A stretch of 64,000 nt of DNA from Brachyspira sp949287565. Its GTDB lineage: Bacteria; Spirochaetota; Brachyspiria; Brachyspirales; Brachyspiraceae. Below the pieces are notes generated by a model that saw only the letters and a list, made by a program, of their open reading frames with translations, made no database searches and had not been told where the DNA came from. How positions within the stretch are numbered: the first letter of the stretch is position 1; each line of letters opens with the position of its first letter. Where the stretch lies: assembly GCF_036997615.1 (NCBI RefSeq), contig NZ_JAWLQA010000010.1; one strand, given 5' to 3'. Positions 14,909 to 25,640 of the stretch are shown one piece after another. Position numbers and translations under genes: made by a program.

Positions 14909-16090
14909 ATGGAAGATCTAGAACCAAAAGCAAAAAAAGACTACTTATTAATAAAGCTGTTATTAGGAATAGCTTTAGGTGTTGTAATAGGTATGATTAG
15001 CAATGAGGCTGTTATCAATGTTATACAATCTATAAAATATGTACTTAATCAAGTAATATCATTTATGGTTCCATTGATTGTATTAGGTTTTATTGCACCT
15101 GCTATTACTAGAATGGGAAACAGGGCTAATAAAATGTTAGGAGTTATTCTTGCTTTAGCATATTTCTCTTCAGTTGGTGCCGCTTTATTTGCTACTATTG
15201 CCGGATATATAATAATTCCTAATTTAAATATTGCTTCAAATGTTGCAGGCAGTAAAGAACTTCCTGAATTAATATTTAAATTAGATATTAATCCTATATT
15301 TCCTGTAATAACTGCACTATTCTTAGCAATATGCGGAGGAGTAGCTGTTGTAAAAACTAAATCAAAATACTTCGAAAATCTACTAGATGAACTTAATAAT
15401 ATAATACTATTTTTAGTAAATAATGTAGTAGTACCAATATTACCATTTTATATAGGAACTACTTTTGCTACTTTATCCTATGAAGGTACTATAATTAAGA
15501 GTGTACCTGTATTTTTAATAATCATAATAATAGCAATAGTAGGACATTTTATATGGCTTACAGTTTTATATTCTATAGCGGGTATTGTATCAAAGAAAAA
15601 TCCTGCAAGAGTATTTAAACATTATGGTCCTGCTTATTTCACTGCTGTAGGTACTATGTCATCTGCTGCAACTTTACCTGTGGCTTTGAAATGTGCAAGT
15701 AAATCTGATGCATTAGATAAAGACATTGTAAACTTTGCTATACCAATGGGAGCAACTATACACTTATGCGGATCCGTACTTACAGAAACATTCTTTGTTA
15801 TGACTATATCTAAAATATTATATGGACAGCTTCCTGCAGTTGGTACTATGATTTTATTTGTTATATTGCTTGGTATATTTGCTGTTGGAGCTCCTGGAGT
15901 GCCTGGCGGAACTGTTGTTGCTTCTTTGGGAATAATAATTTCAGTTTTAGGTTTTAATGATGATGGTACTGCTTTAATACTTGCTATATTTGCATTACAA
16001 GATAGTTTCGGTACAGCATGTAATGTTACAGGAGATGGTGCTTTAGCATTAATACTTCAAGGAATATTTAAAAAAGATAATGCAAGTTAA
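14909..16090 (+). CDS. DAACS-family dicarboxylate/amino-acid:cation symporter
   Basis: A 393-residue inner-membrane transporter with about eight hydrophobic segments and the two re-entrant hairpins of the GltPh fold. The serine-rich first hairpin appears as MSSAATLPVALK, and the second region as PGVPGGTVVASLG. The motif that is NMDGT in classical glutamate carriers is here GATIHLCGS, so substrate specificity and sodium coupling may differ. The C-terminal LQDSFGTACNVTGDGA carries the substrate-site Asp and Asn residues. Substrate is probably a small di- or monocarboxylate or amino acid. Own promoter upstream, terminator downstream: monocistronic. Confidence 0.85.
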   Translation: MEDLEPKAKKDYLLIKLLLGIALGVVIGMISNEAVINVIQSIKYVLNQVISFMVPLIVLGFIAPAITRMGNRANKMLGVILALAYFSSVGAALFATIAGYIIIPNLNIASNVAGSKELPELIFKLDINPIFPVITALFLAICGGVAVVKTKSKYFENLLDELNNIILFLVNNVVVPILPFYIGTTFATLSYEGTIIKSVPVFLIIIIIAIVGHFIWLTVLYSIAGIVSKKNPARVFKHYGPAYFTAVGTMSSAATLPVALKCASKSDALDKDIVNFAIPMGATIHLCGSVLTETFFVMTISKILYGQLPAVGTMILFVILLGIFAVGAPGVPGGTVVASLGIIISVLGFNDDGTALILAIFALQDSFGTACNVTGDGALALILQGIFKKDNAS

Positions 16091-16122
16091 GTTATAAAAT
16101 ATTTCTCCTATCTTTTTATAAA

Positions 16123-16156
16123 AATAAGCAGGCTTAATTTTAGGCTTGCTTATTTT
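16123..16156 (+). terminator. terminator of the symporter gene
   Basis: AATAAGCAGGC / GGCTTGCTTATT stem followed by TTTGTTTTT. Confidence 0.75.
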
Positions 16157-16182
16157 TGTTTTTAAATATAAAAATTTTATAC

Positions 16183-16555
16183 AACGCACGGTAAACTAAT
16201 TAAAAAAATATAAAACAAATTTTGAATTATAATTAAAACAATATAAAAAGATGCATTCAGCGTGCGGTTAAAATATTTTTAAATCTAATTAAATCTTGTT
16301 TTCTAATAATACTTTAAATATAATTAAAGCTAAAATGAAAAATAAAGCAATAAATTTTAACGTGCGGGGTATGTAATAAAAGTTTTAAAGCTTAATTACA
16401 TTTTCCCACCCTCTATACTTATAATTTAAATTTGACATTAAAACTTTAACTTCTTTATTACTAAAATAGAATTTGTAAACACCCACCCAATTTTTTTAAA
16501 CTTAAAAATGCATTCACCGCACGTAAAAATAAATTAATGTAAATTACCGTGCGTA
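16183..16555. repeat. composite R3 + R4 repeat region
   Basis: Holds an R3 unit (AACGCACG at 16183 to CGTGCGGTT at 16269), an R4 inverted pair (GTGCGGGGTATGTAA near 16362 to TTTTCCCACCCTC near 16415), a second CCCACCC end near 16482, and a short R3 unit 16516-16554 (ACCGCACG...CGTGCGT). No ORF or RNA gene is seen in 16160-16670. Confidence 0.7.
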
Positions 16556-16673
16556 CGTATTTGCAAAAAAGTAAAATTATAATATACTTGATACCAATTT
16601 TATTTATAAAAAATACTAGAAAATGAAACAGAAGGCTAAGCTATTTTGAAAAAATAATATTGGAGTTTTAATA

Positions 16674-17101
16674 ATGAATAGAAAAAAATTTCAATTATAG
16701 AAAAAATATTAATATGTTCTGTAGGAATATTTTTAACTTTTGATGGGATAGTAGGATTCTTTTCTTTTATTGATACAAAAAATTATATTCATACTGTAGG
16801 AGTGGTTGAAGAGTTAGATAGAAGAAAAATAGTATATAACCCTAGAAAAATTGGATATAAAAAGGTAATGGTAATAAGATATGAAGCTGATAATCATGGA
16901 ACATTATATGCTACTTTAAGAAGTCATTATCCATTTAGAAAAGTAGGTGATGAATTGCCTTTATGGTATGATCCTGATGAACCCAAAAATATAAAACTTC
17001 CACTTTCTGATAGTATTTCTTATATATTAAGCATTGTTATAGGATTGCTAATAATTTATTTTGGAATTTATATTGTAAATGAAAATAAATATCGATTATG
17101 A
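16674..17101 (+). pseudogene. DUF3592-type membrane protein, frame shifted at a poly-A tract
   Basis: An ATG at 16674, preceded by TTGGAG, opens MNRKKFQL and then stops. One more A in the seven-A run just after it would give MNRKKISIIEKILICSVG, joining the long downstream frame. The joined product of about 142 residues has an N-terminal membrane helix, a DUF3592-like beta domain (VGVVEELDRRK ... LPLWYDPDEPKNIKLP) and a C-terminal membrane helix. DUF3592 proteins are of unknown function. The downstream part could also start at the GTG at 16802 (99 residues) but would lack the first helix. Phase variation by slippage, decay and a sequencing error are all possible. Confidence 0.7.
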
Positions 17102-17221
17102 TGGTTTAAGTTCAAAATCTTATATTTCTTATTTATTCAATTTTTTTAAATTATAATTAAGTTATATATAACAATTTATTGCAAAAATGCTAAACTATAA
17201 TATACTATCAATCAATTATTT

Positions 17222-19996
17222 ATGAAGAAACTTTTTTTATATTTCATTTTACTAGTTATTATAGCGGCTAATCTTTACCCTCAAGTTTTTAAACCATTTA
17301 GAAAACTATATACTATACAAACAAAAAAATTTGAAATAATATTTCCTATAGAATCAAGAAGAACAGCAGAAAATTTAGCAAAAGTAGCTGATGATATATA
17401 TGAAAAATATTCAAAAATTTTAAATAGCACCGTAGCAGGAAAAATCCCCATAACAATAACACCAGATATAAATATGTTTAATTCAATGGCTATGATAATA
17501 CCATATTCAAGTTTAATATTATATGATACAAATATGGACGAAAATCTTACAAGCTATAATAATAACTTTGAAACAGTATTTATACATGAACTCACACATT
17601 TACTTTCTATGGCTTCAGAAAATACAGGACTCGCAACTAAAGTAATGGGAAACTGGGCTTCTTTTGTGCATATTAATGCTATGCCTTTTATGATTGAAGG
17701 AGGCCCTGTCAGCATGGAAAGTTTAACAGGTTTCGGACGTGCTAATGACCCTTTGGTAAAACAAAGATTAAGACAGGATATATTTGAAGGCAATTTCAGA
17801 ACTCCTATTCAAGCTTCTTATGTTTGGACTAAAAGCCCTTACGGAAATGTTTATTATGAATACGGCGGGCTATTTTCTAAATATTTGCAAGATAGATTCG
17901 GAATGGAAAAGTATACAGAGTTTTGGAAAAAAATGCAGACTAGTCTTAGCTTTTCATTTCTTATTTATAATTCAGGAGTTTATGGGGCTTTCAAAAAAGT
18001 TTATGGAATGAAATTTACGGAAGTATGGGCGGACTTTCAAAATTCATTGGCATTAGAAAATGTTAATCCAAGCGAAGAATTAATGGTTAATGATAAAGAA
18101 ACTTTTATAAATGATATTTATTCTTATAATAATACCGTTTATTATATAGACGGAGATATTGGAGCTTTATATTCTTACAAAGAAAAAAGAAATAATCAAA
18201 ACAATAAAAAAGATTTGAAATTAGAATTTTTAATAGATCAAGGTTCTGAAAGTTTAGATATATCAAAAGATGGAAATAATGCCTTAATAGTTTCTTATAT
18301 GTTTAATGGAGGACTTTATAAATATATAGTTAAAGAATATGATCTAAATAAAAGAACTAGAACTAAAAGAAAATGGTTCGATATGCAGTATGCAAGATAT
18401 TTTAAAAATGGAATTATAGGAATATCAAAAGATTTGCATAACTCTATTTTAGTTTATATAAATGAAAATAATGAAAAAGAAATTTTATTACAGGCTAATG
18501 ATAATTTCGGATATAGTTCTCCTGCTGTTATAGATGATAATAATATAGCTTTGATAGTTACTGAAAACGGAATTAAACATATAGCAATATTTAATTATAA
18601 TAATAAATCATTAAGATATATTGATACAAAAGATAATACTTTAAATTATGTAAGAACTTTAAGATATTCAAATAATAAGCTTCTTTTCTCATACAATAAT
18701 AATGACAGATTTTATAAATTAGGCGAAATAGATTTAAATAATAATCAGATGAAACTCTATACAAAAGACTATTCAGGAGGGGTTTTATCTCCAACCTATG
18801 CTAATGGAAGTATTTATTATAGAGGAAGATTTTCAGAGTTTGACAGGCTTATGAAATATTCTGATAATACATCTGTAACAAAAAATTTCACGTACACTGA
18901 TAAAACAATAAACAAATATAAATTTACTCCACAAATGGATCTTGGCAATTACAATGGCTTTAAATATTTAAAGCCTTGGGCTATGTGGGTACCTCTTCCT
19001 CAAATAAATGATAGTTTTCCATTTTTAATTAATGGACTTGGTATATTATCAGTAGTCGCTTCTCCTTCTGCTGATAATTTGGCTTTGATTTGGCTCGGAT
19101 ATGATATACCTTCTAATTTTTTACAGACTGAATTAACAATTACTTCTTTTAAATTGCTTTATCCTTTATACTTCGGATTCAAAAGCGATATAGTGTATTC
19201 TACTTATAACTATTGGAGATTAAACTCTTATATTGCCATGCAGTTTATACTTAACACAGAAAGTGATAAACTATATTTTATGCTTGAGCCTTCAATTTCA
19301 GGAGCTTTATTTTCTGAATTTGTTAATCCTCAAACTAATACCTCCCCAGCATTTAATTGGAAATATTCTTCATGGACATTAAATGTTTATTTAAAAGCCT
19401 CGATGATATTCAGAGTGCAAACTGATAGGCCTTATAGAGATGATTTAGTAAACCTTACTGTTATACCTAAATATTCTATTAGATACAATAAATTTGCAAT
19501 AGATTTCAGCACAAAGTTTCAAACTAGATATGTACCTATAAGAGCTAGCTTCTATGGTTCTTATGCTTTTGATACAAATGCTGCATTTGATGGGGATTCT
19601 ACAGTATTCAGTTCAAGTGAAGTAAGTGCACCTGAAGAATTCTATGCTTATGTACAGAATAAAAAATATAAAGCGAATTATTTTTTAGGCGGTGATGTTG
19701 AACTTTTAGGTTATTTGAGTTCACATTTTAATTTAAGCCATATATATTTTGATAATTTTTTTGCTTCTCTTTCATACAGATTTGCTTATTACTCAAAAGA
19801 ATATATGCATTCCGCAGCTTTAAAAGTAGGATTTGATGCAAGTATTCCTGTATCAGGATATCAAAATGTTGTAACAGGAGAACCTTATATATTATTAGCT
19901 TTAAGACTTCCAACAAGTTTAGATAAAAGTGTAATAGGAAATCATCCTACTTTAAACGATCTATATATAGGATTCGGACTTCAAATGTCTTGGTAA
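17222..19996 (+). CDS. exported metalloprotease-like protein with propeller and C-terminal barrel
   Basis: A 924-residue protein with an N-terminal signal peptide (MKKLFLYFILLVIIAANLYP). Residues about 20-280 form a peptidase MA-like domain with FIHELTH (an HExxH zinc motif, near residue 121). The middle (about 300-560) shows repeated strands like a TolB/DPPIV-type propeller. The last 330 residues alternate aromatic and polar residues, as in an outer-membrane barrel, and end in QMSW. It probably sits in the outer membrane with the protease domain in the periplasm or at the surface. No recognisable ribosome binding site; the leader is short. Convergent terminator follows. Confidence 0.75.
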   Translation: MKKLFLYFILLVIIAANLYPQVFKPFRKLYTIQTKKFEIIFPIESRRTAENLAKVADDIYEKYSKILNSTVAGKIPITITPDINMFNSMAMIIPYSSLILYDTNMDENLTSYNNNFETVFIHELTHLLSMASENTGLATKVMGNWASFVHINAMPFMIEGGPVSMESLTGFGRANDPLVKQRLRQDIFEGNFRTPIQASYVWTKSPYGNVYYEYGGLFSKYLQDRFGMEKYTEFWKKMQTSLSFSFLIYNSGVYGAFKKVYGMKFTEVWADFQNSLALENVNPSEELMVNDKETFINDIYSYNNTVYYIDGDIGALYSYKEKRNNQNNKKDLKLEFLIDQGSESLDISKDGNNALIVSYMFNGGLYKYIVKEYDLNKRTRTKRKWFDMQYARYFKNGIIGISKDLHNSILVYINENNEKEILLQANDNFGYSSPAVIDDNNIALIVTENGIKHIAIFNYNNKSLRYIDTKDNTLNYVRTLRYSNNKLLFSYNNNDRFYKLGEIDLNNNQMKLYTKDYSGGVLSPTYANGSIYYRGRFSEFDRLMKYSDNTSVTKNFTYTDKTINKYKFTPQMDLGNYNGFKYLKPWAMWVPLPQINDSFPFLINGLGILSVVASPSADNLALIWLGYDIPSNFLQTELTITSFKLLYPLYFGFKSDIVYSTYNYWRLNSYIAMQFILNTESDKLYFMLEPSISGALFSEFVNPQTNTSPAFNWKYSSWTLNVYLKASMIFRVQTDRPYRDDLVNLTVIPKYSIRYNKFAIDFSTKFQTRYVPIRASFYGSYAFDTNAAFDGDSTVFSSSEVSAPEEFYAYVQNKKYKANYFLGGDVELLGYLSSHFNLSHIYFDNFFASLSYRFAYYSKEYMHSAALKVGFDASIPVSGYQNVVTGEPYILLALRLPTSLDKSVIGNHPTLNDLYIGFGLQMSW

Positions 19997-20033
19997 CAGT
20001 TCAAATCAATAAAATTTTTATAGATTTGAACTG
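19997..20033. terminator. convergent terminator
   Basis: Perfect eleven-base inverted repeat CAGTTCAAATC / GATTTGAACTG starting right at the stop codon of the metalloprotease-like gene; it serves the convergent glycosyltransferase gene as well. Confidence 0.8.
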
Positions 20034-20051
20034 TTTATTAACTTTTTATTT

Positions 20052-21204
20052 TTATATAAAAGTTGCTCTGAGCTGTCCCATAGTTCCAACAAATATAACA
20101 AATAATACAAAAGATATTGAAAACCATATTATTCTAAATTTTTTACTTTGTTCGGATTTTATTCCTATAAATGCATAAGCAGCTAGTGCCACCATAGGAA
20201 GTCTAGTTAAACTCAAATTACTACTTGTGCTTAAAGGCATTAATATTGTAAATATAGAATAAAATGAAAAATATATTGGAACTTTCTTTATTGATAAAAT
20301 CGATAATATCAACATTGTCATAGGACATATAAATTCCAATGTAGTCCTTAAAGCAGGGAATTGAAATATTCTAATGAAAAGTTTTATTATAAATGGTATT
20401 ATTAAAGGACTAGGAGTTTCTCTTGACCATGCTTTCTGCGCCTCCAAGAAATAAAAAGCATTATCAGTCTTTACATACATATATACGAGCCATAAACCAT
20501 ACACTGCCATAACAACAGCCAAAAAACTAAGTCCTTTTTTTAATAATAAAATAATAGAGTCAAAATTATAATTTCTTTCTTTTAAATAATTGATAAGCAT
20601 ATCCAAACCATATCCTGCAAGAAGTGCTAATCCATTTATTCTAGTTAATATAGATAATCCGCAAAAAAGAGCTGCTATCATATAATCTTTATTTTTGTAT
20701 GAAAGCACAGAAATTAATACCATTAAAAAATATAAGGCTTCAGAATAGCATATAGTATTATAATGAGATGCAGGATAAACAATAAGTCCAAGCACTGCAT
20801 ACATAGAAGCTGTTTTTCCTATATAAGAAATTAAATAATAAAATAATAAAATCATTACAAATATAAATGATATATTAGTGATGAAAAATGCTGCAAATTC
20901 GTATGAGCCTAAAAATAAAGGAGATAAATATTTAATCAAAAACGGATATAAAGGGGCATACGCATAGAATGTATTATAATAACCATTCTTTGCTATACTA
21001 TTAAAAGAAAGAGCATCGGCAAATCTAAAAAGTATATCAGTTAATTTAGTTATATGAGGATTCAAATCATTTCCTTATAGGAAGATAATAATAGCCTATA
21101 GCAAGAACTAATATAAATACTAGTCTTGTAAATATAAAAGATACAAATATTATTTTTAATTCTTTTGAATTTAATTTAAAAAAGTTTTTTATGTTTTCTA
21201 ACAT
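20052..21204 (-). pseudogene. PIG-V-like mannosyltransferase, frame shifted near the N-terminus
   Basis: The ORF 21065-20052 (337 residues from a TTG) is a polytopic membrane glycosyltransferase resembling the PIG-V / GT-C group: RFADALSFNSIAKNGYYN followed by APLYPFLIKYLSP is the usual first-loop catalytic region, and many membrane helices follow. Upstream in another frame, from an ATG at 21204, a membrane helix is encoded (IIFVSFIFTRLVFILVLAIG) that stops at a TGA at about 21070. Joining the two by a one-base change near 21072-21078 restores a full-length protein of about 383 residues. It would use polyprenyl-phosphate mannose to glycosylate a lipid or protein outside the membrane; as it stands it is probably inactive. 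Confidence 0.75.
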
Positions 21205-21377
21205 ATTAATACATCCTACAAATTTATAGACTAAAATTATATACTATTTCTATAAATAATGTCACATATTTTTATATTCAAAATTGTATTTTTTTTAATA
21301 AATGTAAAATATAAGGAACTTTTAAGCAAGTAATTCGTCTAATTATATAATTATAGGTTAGTTTTAGGAGAAAAACT

Positions 21378-21737
21378 ATGAAACGCTTTATTCTTGTTCT
21401 TTTTATTACAGTTATATTATCTATATCATTATTCGCTGAAGATTATTATTGTGCTGATGAACCTTATACATATTTTATTTATAATGAAGATTCACTTACT
21501 GAAAAACAATTAAATGAAATAATGAAGTTAAAAGATAAATATCAGCCTAAAATTTCAGAACTAAGGAAAAAAATGTATTTAGAAAGAACTAAAATAAATT
21601 TGGAAATGTCTAAAAAAAATCCTGATGAACTTGTTATCAATAATTCAATAAAATTAAATATGCAATATGCCAAAGAATTAAAAAAGATAGCCAGTGATTT
21701 TCTTCAAGAATATAATAAAATAAAAAATACCAAATAA
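21378..21737 (+). CDS. Spy/CpxP-like periplasmic protein, copy 1
   Basis: A 119-residue exported protein with a signal peptide (cleavage after about residue 20, SLFA). The mature part is all-helical and carries LTEKQLNEIMKLKDKY, the LTxxQ signature of the Spy/CpxP/ZraP group. Those are periplasmic chaperones or metal-stress sensors. GGAG lies before the ATG. The next gene is a paralogue; a terminator separates them. Confidence 0.65.
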   Translation: MKRFILVLFITVILSISLFAEDYYCADEPYTYFIYNEDSLTEKQLNEIMKLKDKYQPKISELRKKMYLERTKINLEMSKKNPDELVINNSIKLNMQYAKELKKIASDFLQEYNKIKNTK

Positions 21738-21767
21738 CTCACATAAGAAATAAAACCATATTCTACT

Positions 21768-21798
21768 AAAAGGGAGAGAAATTATCTCTCCTTTTTTT
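21768..21798 (+). terminator. terminator between the Spy-like paralogues
   Basis: GGAGAGA / TCTCTCC stem followed by seven T residues. Confidence 0.85.
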
Positions 21799-21878
21799 AT
21801 ATAAAATTATTTTTTATATTTCAATAAATTGCTTTTACATGTATAATAAAAGAAGTAATTATTTTTTAAGGATAAATT

Positions 21879-22229
21879 ATGAAAAAGATTGCTGCATTAT
21901 TATTTATATTCTCATCTTTTTTATTTTCTTATTATTGTCCATATTCTAATTATCACTATGATTATTTTATTATAAATGCAGAAGGTTTAACAGAAAAACA
22001 ATTACAGAAAATAATGCAGTTAAAAGAAAAATATCAGCCTAAATTTCATGAATTAAAACAAAAAATTAATATAGAAAAAATAAAAATAGATATAGAAATG
22101 TGCAAAGAAAAAAGAAATCAAAAAATTATAGATGAAAGCATACAGCTAAATATAGAATATAATAAAGAATTAAAAAAAATAGCTAATGAATTTTTAGAGG
22201 AATATAATAAAATAAAAACAGAAAATTAA
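21879..22229 (+). CDS. Spy/CpxP-like periplasmic protein, copy 2
   Basis: A 116-residue paralogue of the preceding Spy-like protein, about half identical over the helical part (GLTEKQLQKIMQLKEKYQPK here). Signal peptide MKKIAALLFIFSSFLFSYYC. It is followed after three bases by the start of the long TPR protein, so these two are probably co-transcribed, and copy 1 is separate. Tandem duplication with separate transcription suggests the two copies are regulated differently. Confidence 0.65.
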   Translation: MKKIAALLFIFSSFLFSYYCPYSNYHYDYFIINAEGLTEKQLQKIMQLKEKYQPKFHELKQKINIEKIKIDIEMCKEKRNQKIIDESIQLNIEYNKELKKIANEFLEEYNKIKTEN

Positions 22230-22232
22230 GAT

Positions 22233-25200
22233 ATGAATCATTATAATTTTATTCATAATATGAAAGCAGATTCTGCTCTTTCTTTTATCAAAAAACTTGA
22301 TTTTGAAACATTAGAAAATAATGATTCATTCTTTTATGATTTTACTGAAAAACTAAAAAATGATAAAAGATTAAATATTCGATATAATGATACTGCAATA
22401 CTTCAATTATTAATAGATTCTTATATAGATGAATGTGCTTATAATGGAGATAATGAAAGTTTTGAAAATGTTATAGGGAGTATAAATTCAATACTTATAA
22501 AAAACAGCGGTAACATATACGCTAGAAATAAAGCAGCATTTCTATATTATACTAAATATATTTATGATTACGATGATATCTATTATGATATAGTGTCTGA
22601 TCATATAGAAAGAATAATTCATCATAATAATGAAATTAGCTATTTTATTTTAGCTATATTAAATCATCTAAAATATGTAAGAACTAAAAATAATAATTAT
22701 TTTAATAAAGCATTGGAATATTATAAAGAAGTATTAAATATAATAGGAAGTGATATAAATTTAAGTTATAATATCTTTTCACTATATAAATGCAAATATT
22801 CAAATGCTGAAAAAGAAAAACATTTCAATATTGCTGCAGAAATGTATTTAGAAATTTTAGACTTTGATCATGACAATATGTTTGCTTTAGAACATGTAGC
22901 CAAATTATATAAAGAAGAATTTCTTCATACTAAAAATCCTGATTATTATTTGCTTTCTATAAATTATTATATAGATTTGTATTATGCCGCTAATGATATT
23001 GATATTTTACTTAATGTTGGATTTTTACACACTATTATGTTTAAGTATAGTAAATATATACAATTTTCTGATGATGCTGCTTCTGTTTTAAAAAAGATAG
23101 AAGATATTAATAATTCTAATAATTTATTATATAATCTTTTGGGATATGTTTACACTATAAGATATGGTTTAACTAAAAACGATGAAGATTTTTCTTCGGC
23201 TATGAATTATTATAATAAAGCCAAAGACTCTGACAATAATGCATACTATTTTATAGCATACCTTTATATATTATGCTATAAAAATACAAAAGATGAATTA
23301 TATTTCAATGCCTCTTTGTCTGCATTTAATCATTTAGATACTGATGATATTGATATACTGAACTCTATTGCCTATCTGTATGAATGCAAATTTTCTATAA
23401 CTAAAAATAAAGATGATTTTGATAATTCTTTCTTTTATTATAATAAAGCACTTGCCATAGATTGTGATTATCTTTATACATATATAAATAGATTTGAATT
23501 ATACAGATTAGCATTTTGCTATTTTGATGATGTAAATTATTTTAAATTTGTTATTAATGATTATGAAACTTTATTAAATGACGGACAATTAAATAATGAT
23601 AATACATTAAGCTATTATATGAATTATAATTTAGGATGTTTTTATCATTTTTTATACAGCAATAGTTTGGAAGATAATTTTTCATACTCTAATAACAATT
23701 TGAGAGAGGATTTTTTTAGTAAATCATTGTTCTTTTTCAGCCATTCAAATTCTTTTATTGCCATAAGTGATCTTTATAGACTCAAATATATTGAAGATCA
23801 TAACAGCAATAAATATTTTAACTTATCTTTATCATATATAGAAAAACATTTTAATAGTTTTAGATACGATATAAAAAATTTATCGCAAAAAGCAATACTT
23901 TATTATGAAGCATACAAAATAGAAAAAGATATAAAATATTTTAATACTGCATTAGAAAATTTTAATTATGCTTTGGAAATAAATGAATATGATAAAACAT
24001 TATATTATAATTTAGCACTTCTTCATCATTTACAATTGCTTGAAAGCAGTTTTGAAAATTATCAATTAGCTGAAAAAAATTATCTTAAAGTTATTGATAT
24101 TGACAGTACATATTATATAGCAAGAGAGAATTTAGGTTTTTTATATAATAATCTTTACAGCAATTACAATGTTGAAGGAATATTTAATAATAGTTTATCC
24201 TGTTTTGAAACTGTACTATATGATAACAAAAAATCATTAATATCATTAGAAGGATTGGGAGATATATACAATTTAAAAATTCATAATAATGATTTTGATA
24301 AAGAAATTAAATATGAATATATAATGAAATGTTTAGAATACTATAATGAAGCTTTGAATCTTGGTGTAGGCATAGATACTATTTATAAAAAATTGAGCAG
24401 TATTTATTTTATACTATTTAGTGAATATGATGATAAAATTATAATTAATGATTATTTCGATAAGTATATAAATCTTCTAACAGAAAATAGAATACTTGCA
24501 AATAAATATTTATTTATTTTAAATAATGTTATGTATGATATTCATAAAAATAATAAATATCTTATAAAGGCTGGTAAATGTTTAAGCAGTTTGAATATAG
24601 ATATATTTTCTATAAGATTATGTATAGATTTTTTTAAACATTTATTTGATATTACAAAAAGAGTAAAGTATGCTTTATTCTCATTATTTTATTTGGAATA
24701 TATAATCAATATAGAAAAAAATAATATAGACTATTATTTTGATATGGGAATGCTGCATTATAAAATATTTTTAAAAACTAAAAATTATGAATATGCTGTA
24801 AACTCTTTTCATTGCTACAGCAGAGTTTTGGATATAAATCCTAAATACCCTAAATGCAATTATAATAGAGCATTAATATTAAAACATTTATTTGAAAAGA
24901 CTTCAAAAATGTATTTTATAGAAAATGCTTTTGATAATCTAGTATGTTCTGTTAAACTTGGAAATATAGAAGCCTATTCATTGATGGGAGATATATATTT
25001 ACTTTTATATAAAAAACAAAAACCAGATGAAGAATATTTAGACAGGGCAATATATAATTATAATATGTCTATAGAAAATAAATATTATGGTAAAAACAAT
25101 TATGAAATTTATTTTAATTTAGGAATATGCTATTATTTTAAATATAAAAAACAGAGAGAAGTAAATGAGTATTTCAATAATTCTTTAGACTATTATAAAA

Positions 25201-25289
25201 AAGCATTGAATATAAATAAAAGAAATGTAAAGATAAGAAGATTTATTAAGTATCTTCAAATAATAAAGAAACTTCCCCGTTCATCATAA
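22233..25289 (+). CDS. large TPR-like repeat protein
   Basis: A 1018-residue protein of degenerate TPR-type helical repeats. The recurring pattern is a tyrosine-rich helix pair ending in YFNKALEYYKEVLNI-like segments, seen about 20 times. There is no signal peptide, so it is probably cytoplasmic. Codon use is extremely AT-rich, with many Asn and Tyr. TPR proteins are scaffolds; no catalytic domain is visible. It starts three bases after the stop of the second Spy-like gene, with no room for its own promoter. Confidence 0.75.
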   Translation: MNHYNFIHNMKADSALSFIKKLDFETLENNDSFFYDFTEKLKNDKRLNIRYNDTAILQLLIDSYIDECAYNGDNESFENVIGSINSILIKNSGNIYARNKAAFLYYTKYIYDYDDIYYDIVSDHIERIIHHNNEISYFILAILNHLKYVRTKNNNYFNKALEYYKEVLNIIGSDINLSYNIFSLYKCKYSNAEKEKHFNIAAEMYLEILDFDHDNMFALEHVAKLYKEEFLHTKNPDYYLLSINYYIDLYYAANDIDILLNVGFLHTIMFKYSKYIQFSDDAASVLKKIEDINNSNNLLYNLLGYVYTIRYGLTKNDEDFSSAMNYYNKAKDSDNNAYYFIAYLYILCYKNTKDELYFNASLSAFNHLDTDDIDILNSIAYLYECKFSITKNKDDFDNSFFYYNKALAIDCDYLYTYINRFELYRLAFCYFDDVNYFKFVINDYETLLNDGQLNNDNTLSYYMNYNLGCFYHFLYSNSLEDNFSYSNNNLREDFFSKSLFFFSHSNSFIAISDLYRLKYIEDHNSNKYFNLSLSYIEKHFNSFRYDIKNLSQKAILYYEAYKIEKDIKYFNTALENFNYALEINEYDKTLYYNLALLHHLQLLESSFENYQLAEKNYLKVIDIDSTYYIARENLGFLYNNLYSNYNVEGIFNNSLSCFETVLYDNKKSLISLEGLGDIYNLKIHNNDFDKEIKYEYIMKCLEYYNEALNLGVGIDTIYKKLSSIYFILFSEYDDKIIINDYFDKYINLLTENRILANKYLFILNNVMYDIHKNNKYLIKAGKCLSSLNIDIFSIRLCIDFFKHLFDITKRVKYALFSLFYLEYIINIEKNNIDYYFDMGMLHYKIFLKTKNYEYAVNSFHCYSRVLDINPKYPKCNYNRALILKHLFEKTSKMYFIENAFDNLVCSVKLGNIEAYSLMGDIYLLLYKKQKPDEEYLDRAIYNYNMSIENKYYGKNNYEIYFNLGICYYFKYKKQREVNEYFNNSLDYYKKALNINKRNVKIRRFIKYLQIIKKLPRSS

Positions 25290-25329
25290 TCAGAAATTTT
25301 ATATATACTGAAAATTTTTAAGTCTGTAA

Positions 25330-25510
25330 TTTTTTTGTTTTTATTTTCCCACCGTACACCACAGGTGGCTTCCCTGTGGCAATACCATACCTACACTTAC
25401 AGTGGACTTCGTCAGGTACTCCCTTCAGTCGCAGGCACTTCCTTCGTCGCAAAAGAACTTAATTTTCGGCACGTCTGTGTGATTCGAATGGCTAGTCCCC
25501 GAAAATAATA
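25330..25510. repeat. GC-rich palindromic module array (R2-related)
   Basis: In the 350-base gap before the alcohol dehydrogenase. It contains CCACAGGTGGC, CCCTGTGGCAATACCA, CACTTACAGTGG, CTCCCTTCAGTCGC and TTCGTCGCAAAAGAA. The modules GTGGCAATACCA, CTCCCT.CAGTCGC and GTCGCAAAAGAA recur, inverted, at 33270-33345. It appears to be a chain of short insertable hairpins. Confidence 0.65.
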
Positions 25511-25567
25511 ACAATATAAAAGCTAAAATTTAAAAAATGTAGTTATTTAAGTATATAATAAATCAAT

Positions 25568-25596
25568 TTGATTTAAATGAATTATAGGTATATAAT
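25568..25596 (+). promoter_or_regulatory. promoter of the alcohol dehydrogenase gene
   Basis: TTGATT, 17-base spacer, perfect TATAAT, then AAGGGG-type ribosome binding site (AAGGGGTAG) before the ATG at 25641. Confidence 0.7.
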
Positions 25597-25640
25597 AGTA
25601 AACATAATATATCGGTATTAATTTTATAAGGGGTAGTAAT

